A stretch of DNA of 64,000 bases from assembly GCF_000219605.1 (NCBI RefSeq), contig NC_015740.1, positions 3,286,001-3,350,000 on the forward strand, in the 5' to 3' direction. Below are positions 22,124-32,927 of the stretch, piece by piece (within the stretch, counting starts at the first letter, position 1; the number at the start of each line of letters is the position of its first letter). The notes beneath the pieces were generated by a model, which saw only the letters and a program-made list of their open reading frames with translations, made no database searches and was not told the DNA's origin. This DNA comes from Stutzerimonas stutzeri. Lineage in GTDB: Bacteria; Pseudomonadota; Gammaproteobacteria; Pseudomonadales; Pseudomonadaceae. A program made the position numbers and the translations under genes.

Positions 22124-22336
22124 ATGTCGAATCGTCAGAACGGTACCGTCAAGTGGTTTAACGACGAGAAAGGTTTTGGTTTCATCACTCCTGAGAGCGG
22201 TCCGGATCTGTTCGTGCACTTCCGCGCGATCGAAGGCAACGGCTTCAAGAGCCTGAAAGAAGGCCAGAAAGTCAGCTTCATCGCCGTGCAAGGTCAAAAG
22301 GGCATGCAGGCCGACCAGGTTCAGATCCTGGGCTAA
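22124..22336 (+). CDS. Cold-shock domain protein (CspA family)
   Basis: The 70-residue single-domain protein has both RNA-binding motifs, KGFGFI (RNP1) and LFVHF (RNP2), and begins [20 protein letters not shown]. It binds single-stranded RNA or DNA and melts structure. The Pseudomonas CapB/CspA group is the closest match by eye. It is monocistronic, with a long leader and a strong terminator. The frame extends upstream, but the added residues lie in the leader. Confidence 0.94.
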   Translation: MSNRQNGTVKWFNDEKGFGFITPESGPDLFVHFRAIEGNGFKSLKEGQKVSFIAVQGQKGMQADQVQILG

Positions 22337-22348
22337 GCCTTCTCTCCG

Positions 22349-22382
22349 AAAAGCCCCTGATGGCAACATCAGGGGCTTTTTT
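22349..22382 (+). terminator. Rho-independent terminator of the cold-shock gene
   Basis: AAAGCCCCTGATG pairs with CATCAGGGGCTTT around GCAA, and a T-run follows. It lies 12 bp after the stop. Confidence 0.93.
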
Positions 22383-22433
22383 ATGCGCGCAATTCCGTAG
22401 AATGCCCCGCCTTCCCCTTGATCGAGACAAGCA

Positions 22434-22931
22434 ATGCGCCGACATCTGCTGAGCCCGCAGGGCCAATTCCCCGCTGCCGGCCTGATGCGCCGACTGGCAG
22501 CAATGTTCTACGACAGCCTGCTTTGCATCGCTCTGATGATGGTGGTGACGCTGTTCTATCAACAGGTGCTGCTGCGCCTGCTATATGGCAGCGACCAACT
22601 GAAGGTGCTCGCCGACGCCGGCCGCCTGGATATCGACCCACTGCTCTCGACGCTGCTGCTGTTCAGCCTGTTCGGCTTCTTCGCCAAGTTCTGGACCCAC
22701 AACGGTCAGACGCTGGGCATGCAGGTCTGGGGCATCCGCATCCAGAACAGCGACGGCCGCGCCATCGATCTGTGGCAGGCGCTGCTGCGCTTTCTGATCG
22801 CGATCGTTTCGCTGCTGTGCCTGGGAATGGGCTATTGGTGGATGCTGATCGACAAGCAGAAGCGCACCTGGCACGACATCTATTCCGAGAGCCAGGCGGT
22901 GCAACTGCCGAAAAACATCCACAAGAAGTAA
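22434..22931 (+). CDS. RDD-family membrane protein
   Basis: The 165-residue protein has the RDD pattern. The first membrane helix follows AGLMRRLAAMFYD, the second is at LLSTLLLFSLFGFFAKF, and the third is near LLRFLIAIVSLLCLGMGYWW. The conserved QTLGMQVWGIRI and TWHDIYSESQAV blocks are visible. RDD proteins are poorly understood; some act in ion or osmolyte exchange. It is convergent with lptG, so it is probably its own transcription unit. Confidence 0.85.
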   Translation: MRRHLLSPQGQFPAAGLMRRLAAMFYDSLLCIALMMVVTLFYQQVLLRLLYGSDQLKVLADAGRLDIDPLLSTLLLFSLFGFFAKFWTHNGQTLGMQVWGIRIQNSDGRAIDLWQALLRFLIAIVSLLCLGMGYWWMLIDKQKRTWHDIYSESQAVQLPKNIHKK

Positions 22932-22983
22932 TCGCAGCGCCCGAGCCATCAGACCTGGCCGGGCACGCGCCTCTCTACCGGTC

Positions 22984-23004
22984 GCCGTCGCCATGCGCGA
23001 CGGC
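22984..23004. terminator. Hairpin between convergent RDD gene and lptG
   Basis: GCCGTCGC pairs with GCGACGGC around CATGC in the 84-bp gap between two convergent genes. It lacks a T-run, so its strength is uncertain. Confidence 0.4.
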
Positions 23005-23015
23005 GAGGCGATGCC

Positions 23016-24077
23016 TCAGCCGGCGCGCCTCAGCAACCAGGCGCCGATCAGCGCACAGACACAGGCCGGCAACACCACCGCCAGCAGCGGCGAGAAACCG
23101 AACACCTGACTCGCCGGCCCCAGCAGATCCTGAATGATCCGGAACACGAAGCCGACGACCACGCCGGTGAAGATCCGCTGCCCCAGCGTCACCGAACGCA
23201 GCGGCCCGAAGATGAAGGAAATCGCCAGGAGCACCAGCGCCACGGTGACCGCCGGCTGCAGGACCTTGGTCCAGAACGCCAGCCAGTAGCGGCTGTTGTT
23301 CAGCCCCTGTTCGCCCAGATAGTGAATGTATCGCCACAAGCCGGTGATCGACAGTGCCTCCGGCTCCATCACCACGGTGCCGAGCAGCTGCGGTGTCAGC
23401 TGGACGTCCCAACGCTCCTCGGGCGCGCGCGCGACTTCGGTGTGATCACCACGAAAATGGGTGGTGGCAATGTTCTCGAGCCGCCAGTGATCGCCCTGAT
23501 AGCTGGCGCGACGCGCGAAGCTGGAGGACAGCAGGCGACGTTCCTCGTCGAAGCGGTAACGCGTGACCCCCACCAGCACACCGCCGGGCTGCACCGCGTT
23601 GACGTGCACGAACTCGTTTTCCTGACGATGCCACAAGCCGCGCTTGCTGCTCTGCGCCTCACCCGCCCCCTGCGCCAGGGAGCGCCTGGCCTGGGCGATG
23701 TCTTCGGTCAGCGGCGCAACATACTCGCCAATCAGAATTCCTGCGACGAGCAGAACGAGCATCGGCTTCATCACTGACAATACGATGCGCCCCAGGGAAA
23801 CCCCGGCCGCGCGCATGATGGTCAGCTCGCTGCTGCTGGCCAGCGTGCCGAGACCGATCAGACAGCCGATCAGCGCCGCCATCGGCAGCATGTCGTACAA
23901 CCGGCGCGGCGAGGTCAGCAGGACGTATTGCAGGGCGTCGCCCAGACCGTAGTTGCCCTGGACGTCGCCCAGCTCGTCGATGAACGCGAACAGCAGCGCC
24001 AGACCGACGATGATGCCGAGCACCGTGAGGATGGCGAGAAAGACGTGGATACCGATGTAGCGATCGAGCTTAACCAC
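23016..24077 (-). CDS. lptG: LPS export ABC permease LptG
   Basis: LptG pairs with LptF and the LptB ATPase to extract lipopolysaccharide from the inner membrane. The 353-residue protein begins MVKLDRYIGIHVFLAIL. It has three N-terminal helices, a periplasmic beta-jellyroll (about residues 130-260) and three C-terminal helices. Its start overlaps the lptF end by 8 bp. Confidence 0.95.
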   Translation of the reverse strand: MVKLDRYIGIHVFLAILTVLGIIVGLALLFAFIDELGDVQGNYGLGDALQYVLLTSPRRLYDMLPMAALIGCLIGLGTLASSSELTIMRAAGVSLGRIVLSVMKPMLVLLVAGILIGEYVAPLTEDIAQARRSLAQGAGEAQSSKRGLWHRQENEFVHVNAVQPGGVLVGVTRYRFDEERRLLSSSFARRASYQGDHWRLENIATTHFRGDHTEVARAPEERWDVQLTPQLLGTVVMEPEALSITGLWRYIHYLGEQGLNNSRYWLAFWTKVLQPAVTVALVLLAISFIFGPLRSVTLGQRIFTGVVVGFVFRIIQDLLGPASQVFGFSPLLAVVLPACVCALIGAWLLRRAG

Positions 24078-25191
24078 GAGCCACCTCCAGCTGCGCGCGA
24101 CGCTTCTTCATTCGCAGCCTGATGGGCTCCCAGAACAGCATCAGCAGGCCGATCGCCAGAAACAGCCCGTGCACCCACCACAGACCCAGCGCCATGGGCA
24201 GGCGACCCTTGTCCAGCGCACCACGCACGGCGATCAGCAGCGCGAGATAGGTCATGTACAGAAGGATGGCCGGCAGCAGCTTGAGGAAGCGCCCCTGCCG
24301 CGGATTGACCTTGGCCAGCGGCACGGCGAGCACGGTGACGACGAATACCAGCAGCGGCAGCGACAGCCGCCAGTGCAGCTCGGTGCGGTGCCGAAGGTTA
24401 TCGCTACCCAGCAGCTCGCGGGTCGGCATCGCCTCGCGCTCGCTCAGCTCCATGCTCACTTCCGGCTTGGGCAGCAGCACACCGTAGGTGTCGTACTGAA
24501 TCGCACGGTAATCCGCCTGCCCCGGGTTGCCGTCGTAGCGATAACCATTTTCCAGAATCAGGTATCGGCTGCCGTCCGGCTGAATCTCCTGCCGACCGCT
24601 CTCGGCGACGAGTACGGACAGCCCGCTCTCCTTGCCGGTCTGACGCGAAACGTTGGTCTCGGAAATGAACACGCCGCCCAGCTCGCTGCGGTCGGCCGAG
24701 AGCTCACGGGTATAGGTGACGCGCGAACCGCCGCGCAGGGTCTGGAAACGCCCTGGCACCAGGGTGTCGAACTCGGTCAGCGAATCCTGCTGATTGAGTA
24801 TCCGATCCACCTCGGCGATGCCTTGCGGCGCCAGGCCCAGGCTCAGCCAGCCGACCAGCGCAGCGACCAGCGCTGCCGGTGCCAGGCTGTAGGCCAGCAG
24901 GCGTCGCTGACTCATGCCCGTGGCCGAGAGCACGGTCATTTCGCTTTCCAGATAGAGGCGCCCGTAGGCCAGCAGGATGCCGAGGAACAACCCCAGCGGC
25001 AGGATCAGTTGCAGGAAGCCCGGCAGGCGGAAGCCCATGATCAGCAGCAGCACGCCCGGATCGAGCACCCCCTGCGCAGCCTGGGCCAGATACTTGATGA
25101 AGCGGCCGCTCATGATGATCACCAGCAGCACGGCACTGACCGCGCTCATGGTGATCAGCAGCTCTCGGGACAGGTAACGAAAGACGATCAA
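24070..25191 (-). CDS. lptF: LPS export ABC permease LptF
   Basis: LptF is the LptG partner. A TTG start ending at 25191 (GGAG 7 bp upstream) gives 373 residues beginning M/L-IVFRYLSRELLITMSAVSAVLL, matching Pseudomonas LptF. The ATG 12 codons upstream gives an unlikely Pro-rich leader. It has three helices, a jellyroll domain and three helices, as in LptG. It is divergent from pepA across a 254-bp gap. Confidence 0.93.
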   Translation of the reverse strand: MIVFRYLSRELLITMSAVSAVLLVIIMSGRFIKYLAQAAQGVLDPGVLLLIMGFRLPGFLQLILPLGLFLGILLAYGRLYLESEMTVLSATGMSQRRLLAYSLAPAALVAALVGWLSLGLAPQGIAEVDRILNQQDSLTEFDTLVPGRFQTLRGGSRVTYTRELSADRSELGGVFISETNVSRQTGKESGLSVLVAESGRQEIQPDGSRYLILENGYRYDGNPGQADYRAIQYDTYGVLLPKPEVSMELSEREAMPTRELLGSDNLRHRTELHWRLSLPLLVFVVTVLAVPLAKVNPRQGRFLKLLPAILLYMTYLALLIAVRGALDKGRLPMALGLWWVHGLFLAIGLLMLFWEPIRLRMKKRRAQLEVARG

Positions 25192-25349
25192 ACCAGACAC
25201 TCCAGGGTTGTCAGGCTCTGGCGGCAACGCTCAAACTAGCCGCCAGTTGCCGGCCCGCCGCAGCAGACCGTTGGAAATTGGTAATGGCGCGCAAGTCGCG
25301 TCGTCGCGATCACTGACAAGCTCAGGCGATTGCAACGTTTCTAGCCTAG

Positions 25350-26936
<1,587 letters not shown>

Positions 26937-27003
26937 GCCCGATCACCGCGCGTGACAGCGGCCGACACGGCCCCGCGCTCGCCGGGCCGGCGGGCGCACG
27001 TCC

Positions 27004-27423
27004 ATGACACGCATCGAGTTCTACGTGCTGCCGGACGACAACCCGCTCGGGCGGCTGCGCGCGGCCTGCCAGCTGGCAGCCAAAGGCTGGCAACATGGCC
27101 TGCAGGTATTCGTCCGCTGCAGTGACGAGGACCAGTCGACCCGGCTCGACGAGCTGCTCTGGAGCTTTCGCGCGGAACGTTTCATCCCGCACGAGCAGTA
27201 CGCCGAGGAGGTGCAGGCGCCAGTGGTCATCGGGCTCGAACAGGAGCCACCGACCGCCCAGGGCCTGCTGATCAACCTGGCACCGACACTCTCGGCGCAT
27301 ATCGACCGTTTCAGCCGGGTCATCGAGATCGTCAACCAGGAGCCGCAGCTGCTGACCGCCTGCCGGGAGAATTTTCGCCTGTATCGGCGCCAGGGCTATG
27401 ATCCACAAAGGGTCGAGCTCTAA
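27004..27423 (+). CDS. holC: DNA polymerase III chi subunit
   Basis: Chi connects the clamp loader to SSB. The 139-residue protein has the family pattern: RIEFYVL start, CQLAAKGWQHGLQVFVRC, LDELLWSFRAERFIPH and a C-terminal RLYRRQGYD. It lies 67 bp after pepA and before valS, the usual place for holC in gammaproteobacteria. Confidence 0.93.
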   Translation: MTRIEFYVLPDDNPLGRLRAACQLAAKGWQHGLQVFVRCSDEDQSTRLDELLWSFRAERFIPHEQYAEEVQAPVVIGLEQEPPTAQGLLINLAPTLSAHIDRFSRVIEIVNQEPQLLTACRENFRLYRRQGYDPQRVEL

Positions 27424-27496
27424 CCGCTCCAATCTTTAGACAGCAAGGGATACCCCCTGGCAAACAGCCGGGATGCACCAGCCCGGAACCACGCAG

Positions 27497-27883
27497 ATGA
27501 CACCGAAAGCCCCGAACAAACCCGCCGAACTGCTGAGCGATCTCGAATCCATTCGCGCGCTGCTCGGCGACGATTTCCCCGACACCGCCGCAACAGGCGC
27601 CCCCGTGGATCCGGACAGCATTCCGCTTCTGTCCGATATCGTCGAACCCGGGCCGGCCATCGCAGCGGCCACCCCCAGCGACGACGAGCCACGGGAAACC
27701 AGCGTGCGCAGCGCCTTCCGCTCGCTGGCCGAGCGGCATATCGATCACGAGTTGCGCACCGCGGCCAACCTGATCCTGCAGGAAGTGATCGACGACTTCG
27801 TGCCGCAGATCGAAGCCGAGCTCAAGCGCCGCCTGGAAAGCCGGATCGACCGGCTGGTGCGCATACCCCCGCCTCGCAGCTGA
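27497..27883 (+). CDS. Hypothetical protein between holC and valS
   Basis: This acidic 128-residue protein starts MTPKAPNKPAELLSDLESIRALLG; an in-frame ATG lies eight codons upstream. A low-complexity middle (about residues 30-75) is followed by a helical C-terminal half (RHIDHELRTAANLILQEVIDDFVPQIEAELKRRLESRIDRLV). I do not recognise a named family. Pseudomonas genomes carry a similar short gene at this place, so a link to polymerase III or SSB handling is possible but unproven. Confidence 0.72.
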   Translation: MTPKAPNKPAELLSDLESIRALLGDDFPDTAATGAPVDPDSIPLLSDIVEPGPAIAAATPSDDEPRETSVRSAFRSLAERHIDHELRTAANLILQEVIDDFVPQIEAELKRRLESRIDRLVRIPPPRS

Positions 27884-27984
27884 CCGGTGAATGCGTAGTT
27901 AATCCGCACGGCCGCGAAATCTCGCGGCCGTTTGCCTTTATACTTGCCCGTTTTTCCGACCAGCCGTTTTAAGGGTCCCGCCGC

Positions 27985-30819
27985 ATGGACAAGACCTACC
28001 AGCCGCACGCCATCGAGACTTCCTGGTACCAGACCTGGGAATCGAACAATTACTTCGCCCCACAAGGCTCCGGCGAGCCCTACACCATCATGATTCCGCC
28101 GCCGAACGTCACCGGCAGCCTGCACATGGGCCATGGCTTCAACAACGCAATCATGGATGCGCTGATCCGCTGGCGCCGCATGCAAGGCCGCAACACCCTG
28201 TGGCAGCCAGGCACCGACCATGCCGGTATCGCCACGCAGATGGTGGTCGAGCGGCAGCTGGCCGCGCAGGGCACCAGCCGTCATGACCTGGGGCGCGAGA
28301 AGTTTCTCGAGAAGGTCTGGCAATGGAAGGAAGAATCCGGCGGCAACATCACCCGGCAGATCCGTCGCCTGGGCAGCTCGGTGGACTGGTCGCGGGAGCG
28401 CTTCACCATGGACGACGGCCTTTCCGAGGCGGTCAAGGAAGCCTTCGTACGCCTGCATGAAGACGGCCTGATCTATCGCGGCAAGCGTCTGGTCAACTGG
28501 GATACCAAGCTGCACACCGCCATTTCCGATCTGGAAGTGGAAAACCACGACGAGAAGGGTCACCTCTGGCACCTGCGTTATCCGCTGGCCGATGGTTGCA
28601 AGACCGCCGATGGCCTGGATTACCTGGTGGTCGCCACCACCCGCCCGGAAACCATGCTCGGCGACGCCGCCGTGGCAGTGCATCCCGAGGACGAGCGCTA
28701 CAAGAACCTGATCGGCCGCCATGTCATGCTGCCGCTGGTCAACCGCCTGATCCCCATCGTGGCCGATGACTACGTCGATCTCGAGTTCGGTACCGGCTGC
28801 GTGAAAATCACCCCCGCTCATGACTTCAACGACTACGAAGTCGGCAAGCGCCACCACCTGCCGCTGATCAATATCTTCGACCAGAACGCCTGCGTGCTGG
28901 CCCGCGCCCAGGTGTTCAACATCGACGGCACGGTGAACGACAAGATCGACGGCAGCCTGCCGGACGGCTATGCCCACATGGACCGTTTCGATGCGCGCAA
29001 GGCCATCGTCGCCGAGTTCGAGGCCATGAGCCTGCTGGAAAAGATCGACGACCACGCGCTGAAGGTCCCGCGCGGTGATCGCTCGGGCACCATCATCGAG
29101 CCCTGGCTGACCGACCAGTGGTACGTTTCCACCAAGCCGCTGGCCGAGAAGGCCATCGCAGCCGTGGAAAGCGGCGAGATCCAGTTCGTGCCCAAGCAGT
29201 ACGAGAACATGTATTTCAGCTGGATGCGCGACATCCAGGACTGGTGCATCAGCCGCCAGCTCTGGTGGGGCCATCGCATCCCGGCCTGGTACGACGAAGC
29301 CGGCAACGTCTATGTCGGCCGCGACGAAGTGGAGGTACGCAGCAAGTACAACCTCTGCAACAACGTCGAGCTGCGTCAGGATGAGGATGTGCTGGACACC
29401 TGGTTCAGCTCCGGCCTGTGGACCTTCTCCACCCTCGGCTGGCCGCAGCAGACCGAGTTCCTCAAGACCTTCCACCCCACCGACGTGCTGGTCACCGGCT
29501 TCGACATCATCTTCTTCTGGGTCGCCCGGATGATCATGCTGTCCACCCACCTGACCGGGCAGATCCCCTTCAAGACCGTTTACGTGCACGGTCTGGTCCG
29601 CGATGGCCAAGGGCAGAAAATGTCCAAGTCCAAGGGCAACGTCCTCGATCCGCTGGACATCGTCGATGGCATCACCCTCGATGAACTGCTGACCAAGCGC
29701 ACCAGCGGGATGATGCAACCCAAGCTGGCCGAGAAGATCGCCAAGCAGACCCGCGCCGAATTCCCCGAAGGTATCGCCAGCTACGGCACCGACGCCCTGC
29801 GCTTCACCTTCTGTTCCCTCGCGTCGACCGGCCGGGATATCAAGTTCGACATGGGTCGTGTCGAGGGTTACCGCAACTTCTGCAACAAGATCTGGAACGC
29901 CGCCAATTTCGTCTTCGAAAACACCGAGGGTAAGGACACCGGCGTCAATGGTGAGCCGGTCGAGCTTTCCTCGGTAGATCGCTGGATCATCTCCGCGCTG
30001 CAGCGCACCGAAGCCGAAGTGACCCGCCAGCTCGAGGCCTTCCGTTTCGACCTGGCCGCCCAGGCGCTCTACGAGTTCATCTGGGACGAGTACTGCGCCT
30101 GGTATCTGGAGCTGGTCAAACCGCTGCTGTGGGACGAGACCGCCAGCGCTGAACGCCAGCGCGGCACCCGGCGCACCCTGGTACGCGTGCTGGAAACCGC
30201 ACTGCGCCTGGCCCACCCGTTCATGCCGTTCATCACCGAGGAAATCTGGCAGCGCGTCGCGCCGCTGGCCGGCAAGTCCGGGCCGACGCTGATGCTGCAG
30301 CCCTGGCCGGAATTCAACCCGGAGCGCATCGATGAAGCCGCCGAAGGCGATATCGAGTGGGTCAAGGCCTTCATGCTCGGCATTCGCCAGATCCGCGGCG
30401 AGATGAACATCTCCATGGCCAAGCGCATCGACGTCGTGCTGGGCAACGCCTCGGCCGAGGACCAGCGCCGTCTGGCCGACAACGAGCCGTTGCTGAAGAA
30501 ACTGGCCAAGCTGGAAAGCGTACGCCTGCTCGGCGGCGGCGAAGAAGCGCCGCTCTCGGCGATCGCCCTGGTGGGCGACATGCAGGTGCTGGTGCCGATG
30601 GCCGGCCTGATCGACAAGGACGCCGAACTGGCACGCCTGGACAAGGAAATCGCGCGCCTGGACGGCGAGGTCAAGCGCGTCGGCGGCAAGCTGTCCAACG
30701 CCGGCTTCGTCGACAAGGCGCCGGCCGAGGTGATCGACAAGGAGCGCGCCAAACTGGCCGAGGCCGAACAGGCCAAGGCCCGGCTGCAGGAGCAGCGCGA
30801 CCGTATCGCAACGCTCTGA
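27985..30819 (+). CDS. valS: Valyl-tRNA synthetase
   Basis: This class I synthetase charges tRNA-Val and edits Thr. The 944-residue protein has HMGH at residues 47-50, the KMSKS motif ([10 protein letters not shown], near residue 548), the CP1 editing domain, and a C-terminal coiled coil ([20 protein letters not shown] onward) that binds tRNA. A strong terminator follows. A long open frame antisense to it is a codon-bias artefact. Confidence 0.98.
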   Translation: MDKTYQPHAIETSWYQTWESNNYFAPQGSGEPYTIMIPPPNVTGSLHMGHGFNNAIMDALIRWRRMQGRNTLWQPGTDHAGIATQMVVERQLAAQGTSRHDLGREKFLEKVWQWKEESGGNITRQIRRLGSSVDWSRERFTMDDGLSEAVKEAFVRLHEDGLIYRGKRLVNWDTKLHTAISDLEVENHDEKGHLWHLRYPLADGCKTADGLDYLVVATTRPETMLGDAAVAVHPEDERYKNLIGRHVMLPLVNRLIPIVADDYVDLEFGTGCVKITPAHDFNDYEVGKRHHLPLINIFDQNACVLARAQVFNIDGTVNDKIDGSLPDGYAHMDRFDARKAIVAEFEAMSLLEKIDDHALKVPRGDRSGTIIEPWLTDQWYVSTKPLAEKAIAAVESGEIQFVPKQYENMYFSWMRDIQDWCISRQLWWGHRIPAWYDEAGNVYVGRDEVEVRSKYNLCNNVELRQDEDVLDTWFSSGLWTFSTLGWPQQTEFLKTFHPTDVLVTGFDIIFFWVARMIMLSTHLTGQIPFKTVYVHGLVRDGQGQKMSKSKGNVLDPLDIVDGITLDELLTKRTSGMMQPKLAEKIAKQTRAEFPEGIASYGTDALRFTFCSLASTGRDIKFDMGRVEGYRNFCNKIWNAANFVFENTEGKDTGVNGEPVELSSVDRWIISALQRTEAEVTRQLEAFRFDLAAQALYEFIWDEYCAWYLELVKPLLWDETASAERQRGTRRTLVRVLETALRLAHPFMPFITEEIWQRVAPLAGKSGPTLMLQPWPEFNPERIDEAAEGDIEWVKAFMLGIRQIRGEMNISMAKRIDVVLGNASAEDQRRLADNEPLLKKLAKLESVRLLGGGEEAPLSAIALVGDMQVLVPMAGLIDKDAELARLDKEIARLDGEVKRVGGKLSNAGFVDKAPAEVIDKERAKLAEAEQAKARLQEQRDRIATL

Positions 30820-30845
30820 TCAACCGCTCGAAAGCGTTAAATGAG

Positions 30846-30875
30846 AAGGCCAGCCCGAAAGGTGCTGGCCTTTTT
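30846..30875 (+). terminator. Rho-independent terminator after valS
   Basis: AAGGCCAGC pairs with GCTGGCCTT around a 9-nt loop and is followed by TTTTT. It lies 26 bp after the valS stop. Confidence 0.93.
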
Positions 30876-31185
30876 GCTTAAGAAGGTCATCTTGATTGAT
30901 GACAAGTTATTACCGCGAACGCTGATACACTATGCCGCACATGAAACACCCTTTACAAACTGGCAGGCCGTTATAGCCAAGACGAACAGCCCGACGATGT
31001 GAAATGAGCCCCCTGCTGCGAAGCGCAATGCCCATGTATTCCGCCGAACGCGCAACCGTCTCCCAGGGCAGTCCACCGCCCCGAATTGTTTCACCTCGCT
31101 AGCGAATCGTTCCCCTGCCAGCCGCTGAGGCTGCGTCGACACACCCGTATGCCCCGGCAAGGTTCCTCAAGATGGAGTCCCTCCG
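30876..31185 (+). promoter_or_regulatory. Long leader region before nhaD
   Basis: 310 bp without a gene. A possible promoter is seen near 30928 (GATACACTAT as -10). That would leave an untranslated leader of about 250 nt. Small inverted repeats occur inside it, including CAGCC/GGCTG at about 31119-31135 and CGCTAGCG at about 31097. An SD (GGAG) precedes the nhaD ATG by 8 bp. The length suggests post-transcriptional control, but no known riboswitch is recognised. Confidence 0.4.
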
Positions 31186-32568
31186 ATGTATGCACTCATG
31201 GCTGTCGTGTTCGTCTTGGGCTATCTATGTATAGCCTTTGAACATCCCCTGAAAATCGACAAGGCCGCCGCAGCGATTCTGACTGCGGTGTTGTCCTGGA
31301 CCGTGCTGATTCTGGGCGCAGATAGCATATTGCCACTTCTGCAACCGGGCAGTCATGATCCGATAGACTCGTCGACGGTGGTGGTGACCGAGTTACGCCA
31401 CCACCTGGGCGAAATTTCCGAGATTCTTTTCTTTCTCCTCGGCGCGATGACCATCGTTGAGTTGATCGACTCCCACGAAGGCTTCAAGGCCGTCACCGAT
31501 CGCATCCAGACGCGCAAACGCGCGCATTTGCTGTGGATCATCGGCTTCCTGACCTTCTTCCTCTCCGCAGCGCTGGACAACCTGACCACCACCATCGTCA
31601 TGGTTTCGCTGCTGCGCAAGCTGATCCGTGGTCGTCCGGAACGCTGGCTCTATGTCGGTATTGTGGTTATCGCAGCCAACGCCGGTGGCGCCTGGTCGCC
31701 GATCGGAGACGTGACCACTACCATGCTCTGGATCGGCGGTCAGATCACCGCATCCGGCGTTATCACCAGTTTGTTCCTGCCGAGTCTGGTCTGCCTGCTG
31801 GTGCCGCTGACCATCCTCAGCTTCACCCTGCGCGGTGAGGCTCCGCGTCCGCGTGCCCGGGCTCACTTGGCGGAGAAGCACCCACCGGCCACCAGCACCT
31901 TCGAACGCAATCTGGTACTGGGCCTCGGTCTGGGTGCCCTGTTGTTCGTCCCGGTGTTCAAGACGGTGACCCACCTGCCCCCATACATGGGCATCCTCTT
32001 CGGCCTTGGTGTTCTCTGGGTAACGACCGAGTTCATCCATCGCAACAAGAATGACGAGGACAAGCACCCGCTTTCGGTGGTCGGCGTCCTGCGCAAGGTC
32101 GACACACCCAGCGTACTGTTCTTCCTCGGCATCCTGCTGGCGGTTTCTGCTCTGGCCACCGCTGGCCATCTGACCCAGGTCGCCACCGCGTTGCGTGAAA
32201 CCTTCGGCCATGTCTACGCCATCAACTACGCCATCGGCTTGCTCTCGGCGATTGTGGACAACGTACCGCTGGTGGCTGGCTCGATGAAAATGTACCCGCT
32301 GGTCAGCCCGGCCACATTGGCTGGAGCCGCCCCGGCAGAAGCCGGCTGGATGTCCCAGTTCGTCGTCGACGGCAACTTCTGGGAAATGCTGGCCTACTGC
32401 GCCGGTACCGGCGGCAGCACGCTGATCATCGGCTCGGCCGCAGGTGTCGCCGCGATGGGCATGGAGAAGATCAGCTTCACCTGGTACATCAAGCGCGTCA
32501 GCCTGCTGGCCTTCCTCGGTTACACTGCGGGCGCCGCGACCTACATCGGCATGCTCGCGCTGCGCTGA
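31186..32568 (+). CDS. nhaD: Na+/H+ antiporter NhaD
   Basis: The 460-residue polytopic protein has the NhaD-type features: about 12 hydrophobic segments, the LFFLLGAMTIVELIDSHEGF region, LSAALDNLTTTIVMVSLLRKL, NAGGAWSPIGDVTTTMLWIGGQI, and the C-terminal VDNVPLVAGSMKM and GTGGSTLIIGSAAGVAAMG. It belongs to the ion transporter superfamily and exchanges Na+ (or Li+) for H+ at high pH or salt. It stands alone after the valS terminator, followed by a hairpin and a wHTH gene. Confidence 0.92.
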   Translation: MYALMAVVFVLGYLCIAFEHPLKIDKAAAAILTAVLSWTVLILGADSILPLLQPGSHDPIDSSTVVVTELRHHLGEISEILFFLLGAMTIVELIDSHEGFKAVTDRIQTRKRAHLLWIIGFLTFFLSAALDNLTTTIVMVSLLRKLIRGRPERWLYVGIVVIAANAGGAWSPIGDVTTTMLWIGGQITASGVITSLFLPSLVCLLVPLTILSFTLRGEAPRPRARAHLAEKHPPATSTFERNLVLGLGLGALLFVPVFKTVTHLPPYMGILFGLGVLWVTTEFIHRNKNDEDKHPLSVVGVLRKVDTPSVLFFLGILLAVSALATAGHLTQVATALRETFGHVYAINYAIGLLSAIVDNVPLVAGSMKMYPLVSPATLAGAAPAEAGWMSQFVVDGNFWEMLAYCAGTGGSTLIIGSAAGVAAMGMEKISFTWYIKRVSLLAFLGYTAGAATYIGMLALR

Positions 32569-32581
32569 ACGTAGCGAGCCC

Positions 32582-32614
32582 GGCCAGGTCGCAGTCCCCA
32601 CAGACGACCTGGCC
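32582..32614 (+). repeat. Perfect 10-bp inverted repeat before the wHTH gene
   Basis: GGCCAGGTCG and CGACCTGGCC are separated by 13 bp. The repeat lies after the nhaD stop and ends 11 bp before the wHTH start codon. No T-run follows. It may be an operator for the adjacent DNA-binding protein or an mRNA hairpin covering its SD. Confidence 0.6.
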
Positions 32615-32625
32615 AGGGACCTTCC

Positions 32626-32922
32626 ATGACCGTCAGCAAGACCAAAACCAGCTTCTACCGCCGACTCTACGTCGCCTGGCTGATCGACAGCGGCACCGCC
32701 TGCAGCGTCCCGGCGTTGATGGAAGCCACCGGTATGCCGCGCCGCACCGCCCAGGACACCCTGGCCGCCCTGGCCGACCTGGATATCGACTGCGTCTTCG
32801 TCCAGGACGACGGCGAACGGCATAACGCCGGGCGCTACCTGATCCGCGACTGGGGCGCCATCGACAGGGGCTGGATCGAACGCCAGCTGCCGCAGATCAA
32901 AGCCATCCTCGATTACCCCTGA
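32626..32922 (+). CDS. Small winged-helix DNA-binding protein
   Basis: The 98-residue protein has a helix-turn-helix pattern at about residues 25-50 (SVPALMEATGMPRRTAQDTLAALADL) followed by a wing-like stretch (CVFVQDDGERHNAGRYLI). It is probably a transcription regulator with no separate ligand domain. It lies 5 bp before the SLC13-type permease and 57 bp after nhaD. Local autoregulation through the upstream inverted repeat is an inference. No specific family name can be given. Confidence 0.7.
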   Translation: MTVSKTKTSFYRRLYVAWLIDSGTACSVPALMEATGMPRRTAQDTLAALADLDIDCVFVQDDGERHNAGRYLIRDWGAIDRGWIERQLPQIKAILDYP

Positions 32923-32927
32923 TTGCC

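Noticed and set aside
27745..30216. Long open frame antisense to valS
   Set aside because: It overlaps a confidently assigned gene throughout, encodes no recognised motifs, and is expected from GC-rich codon bias.
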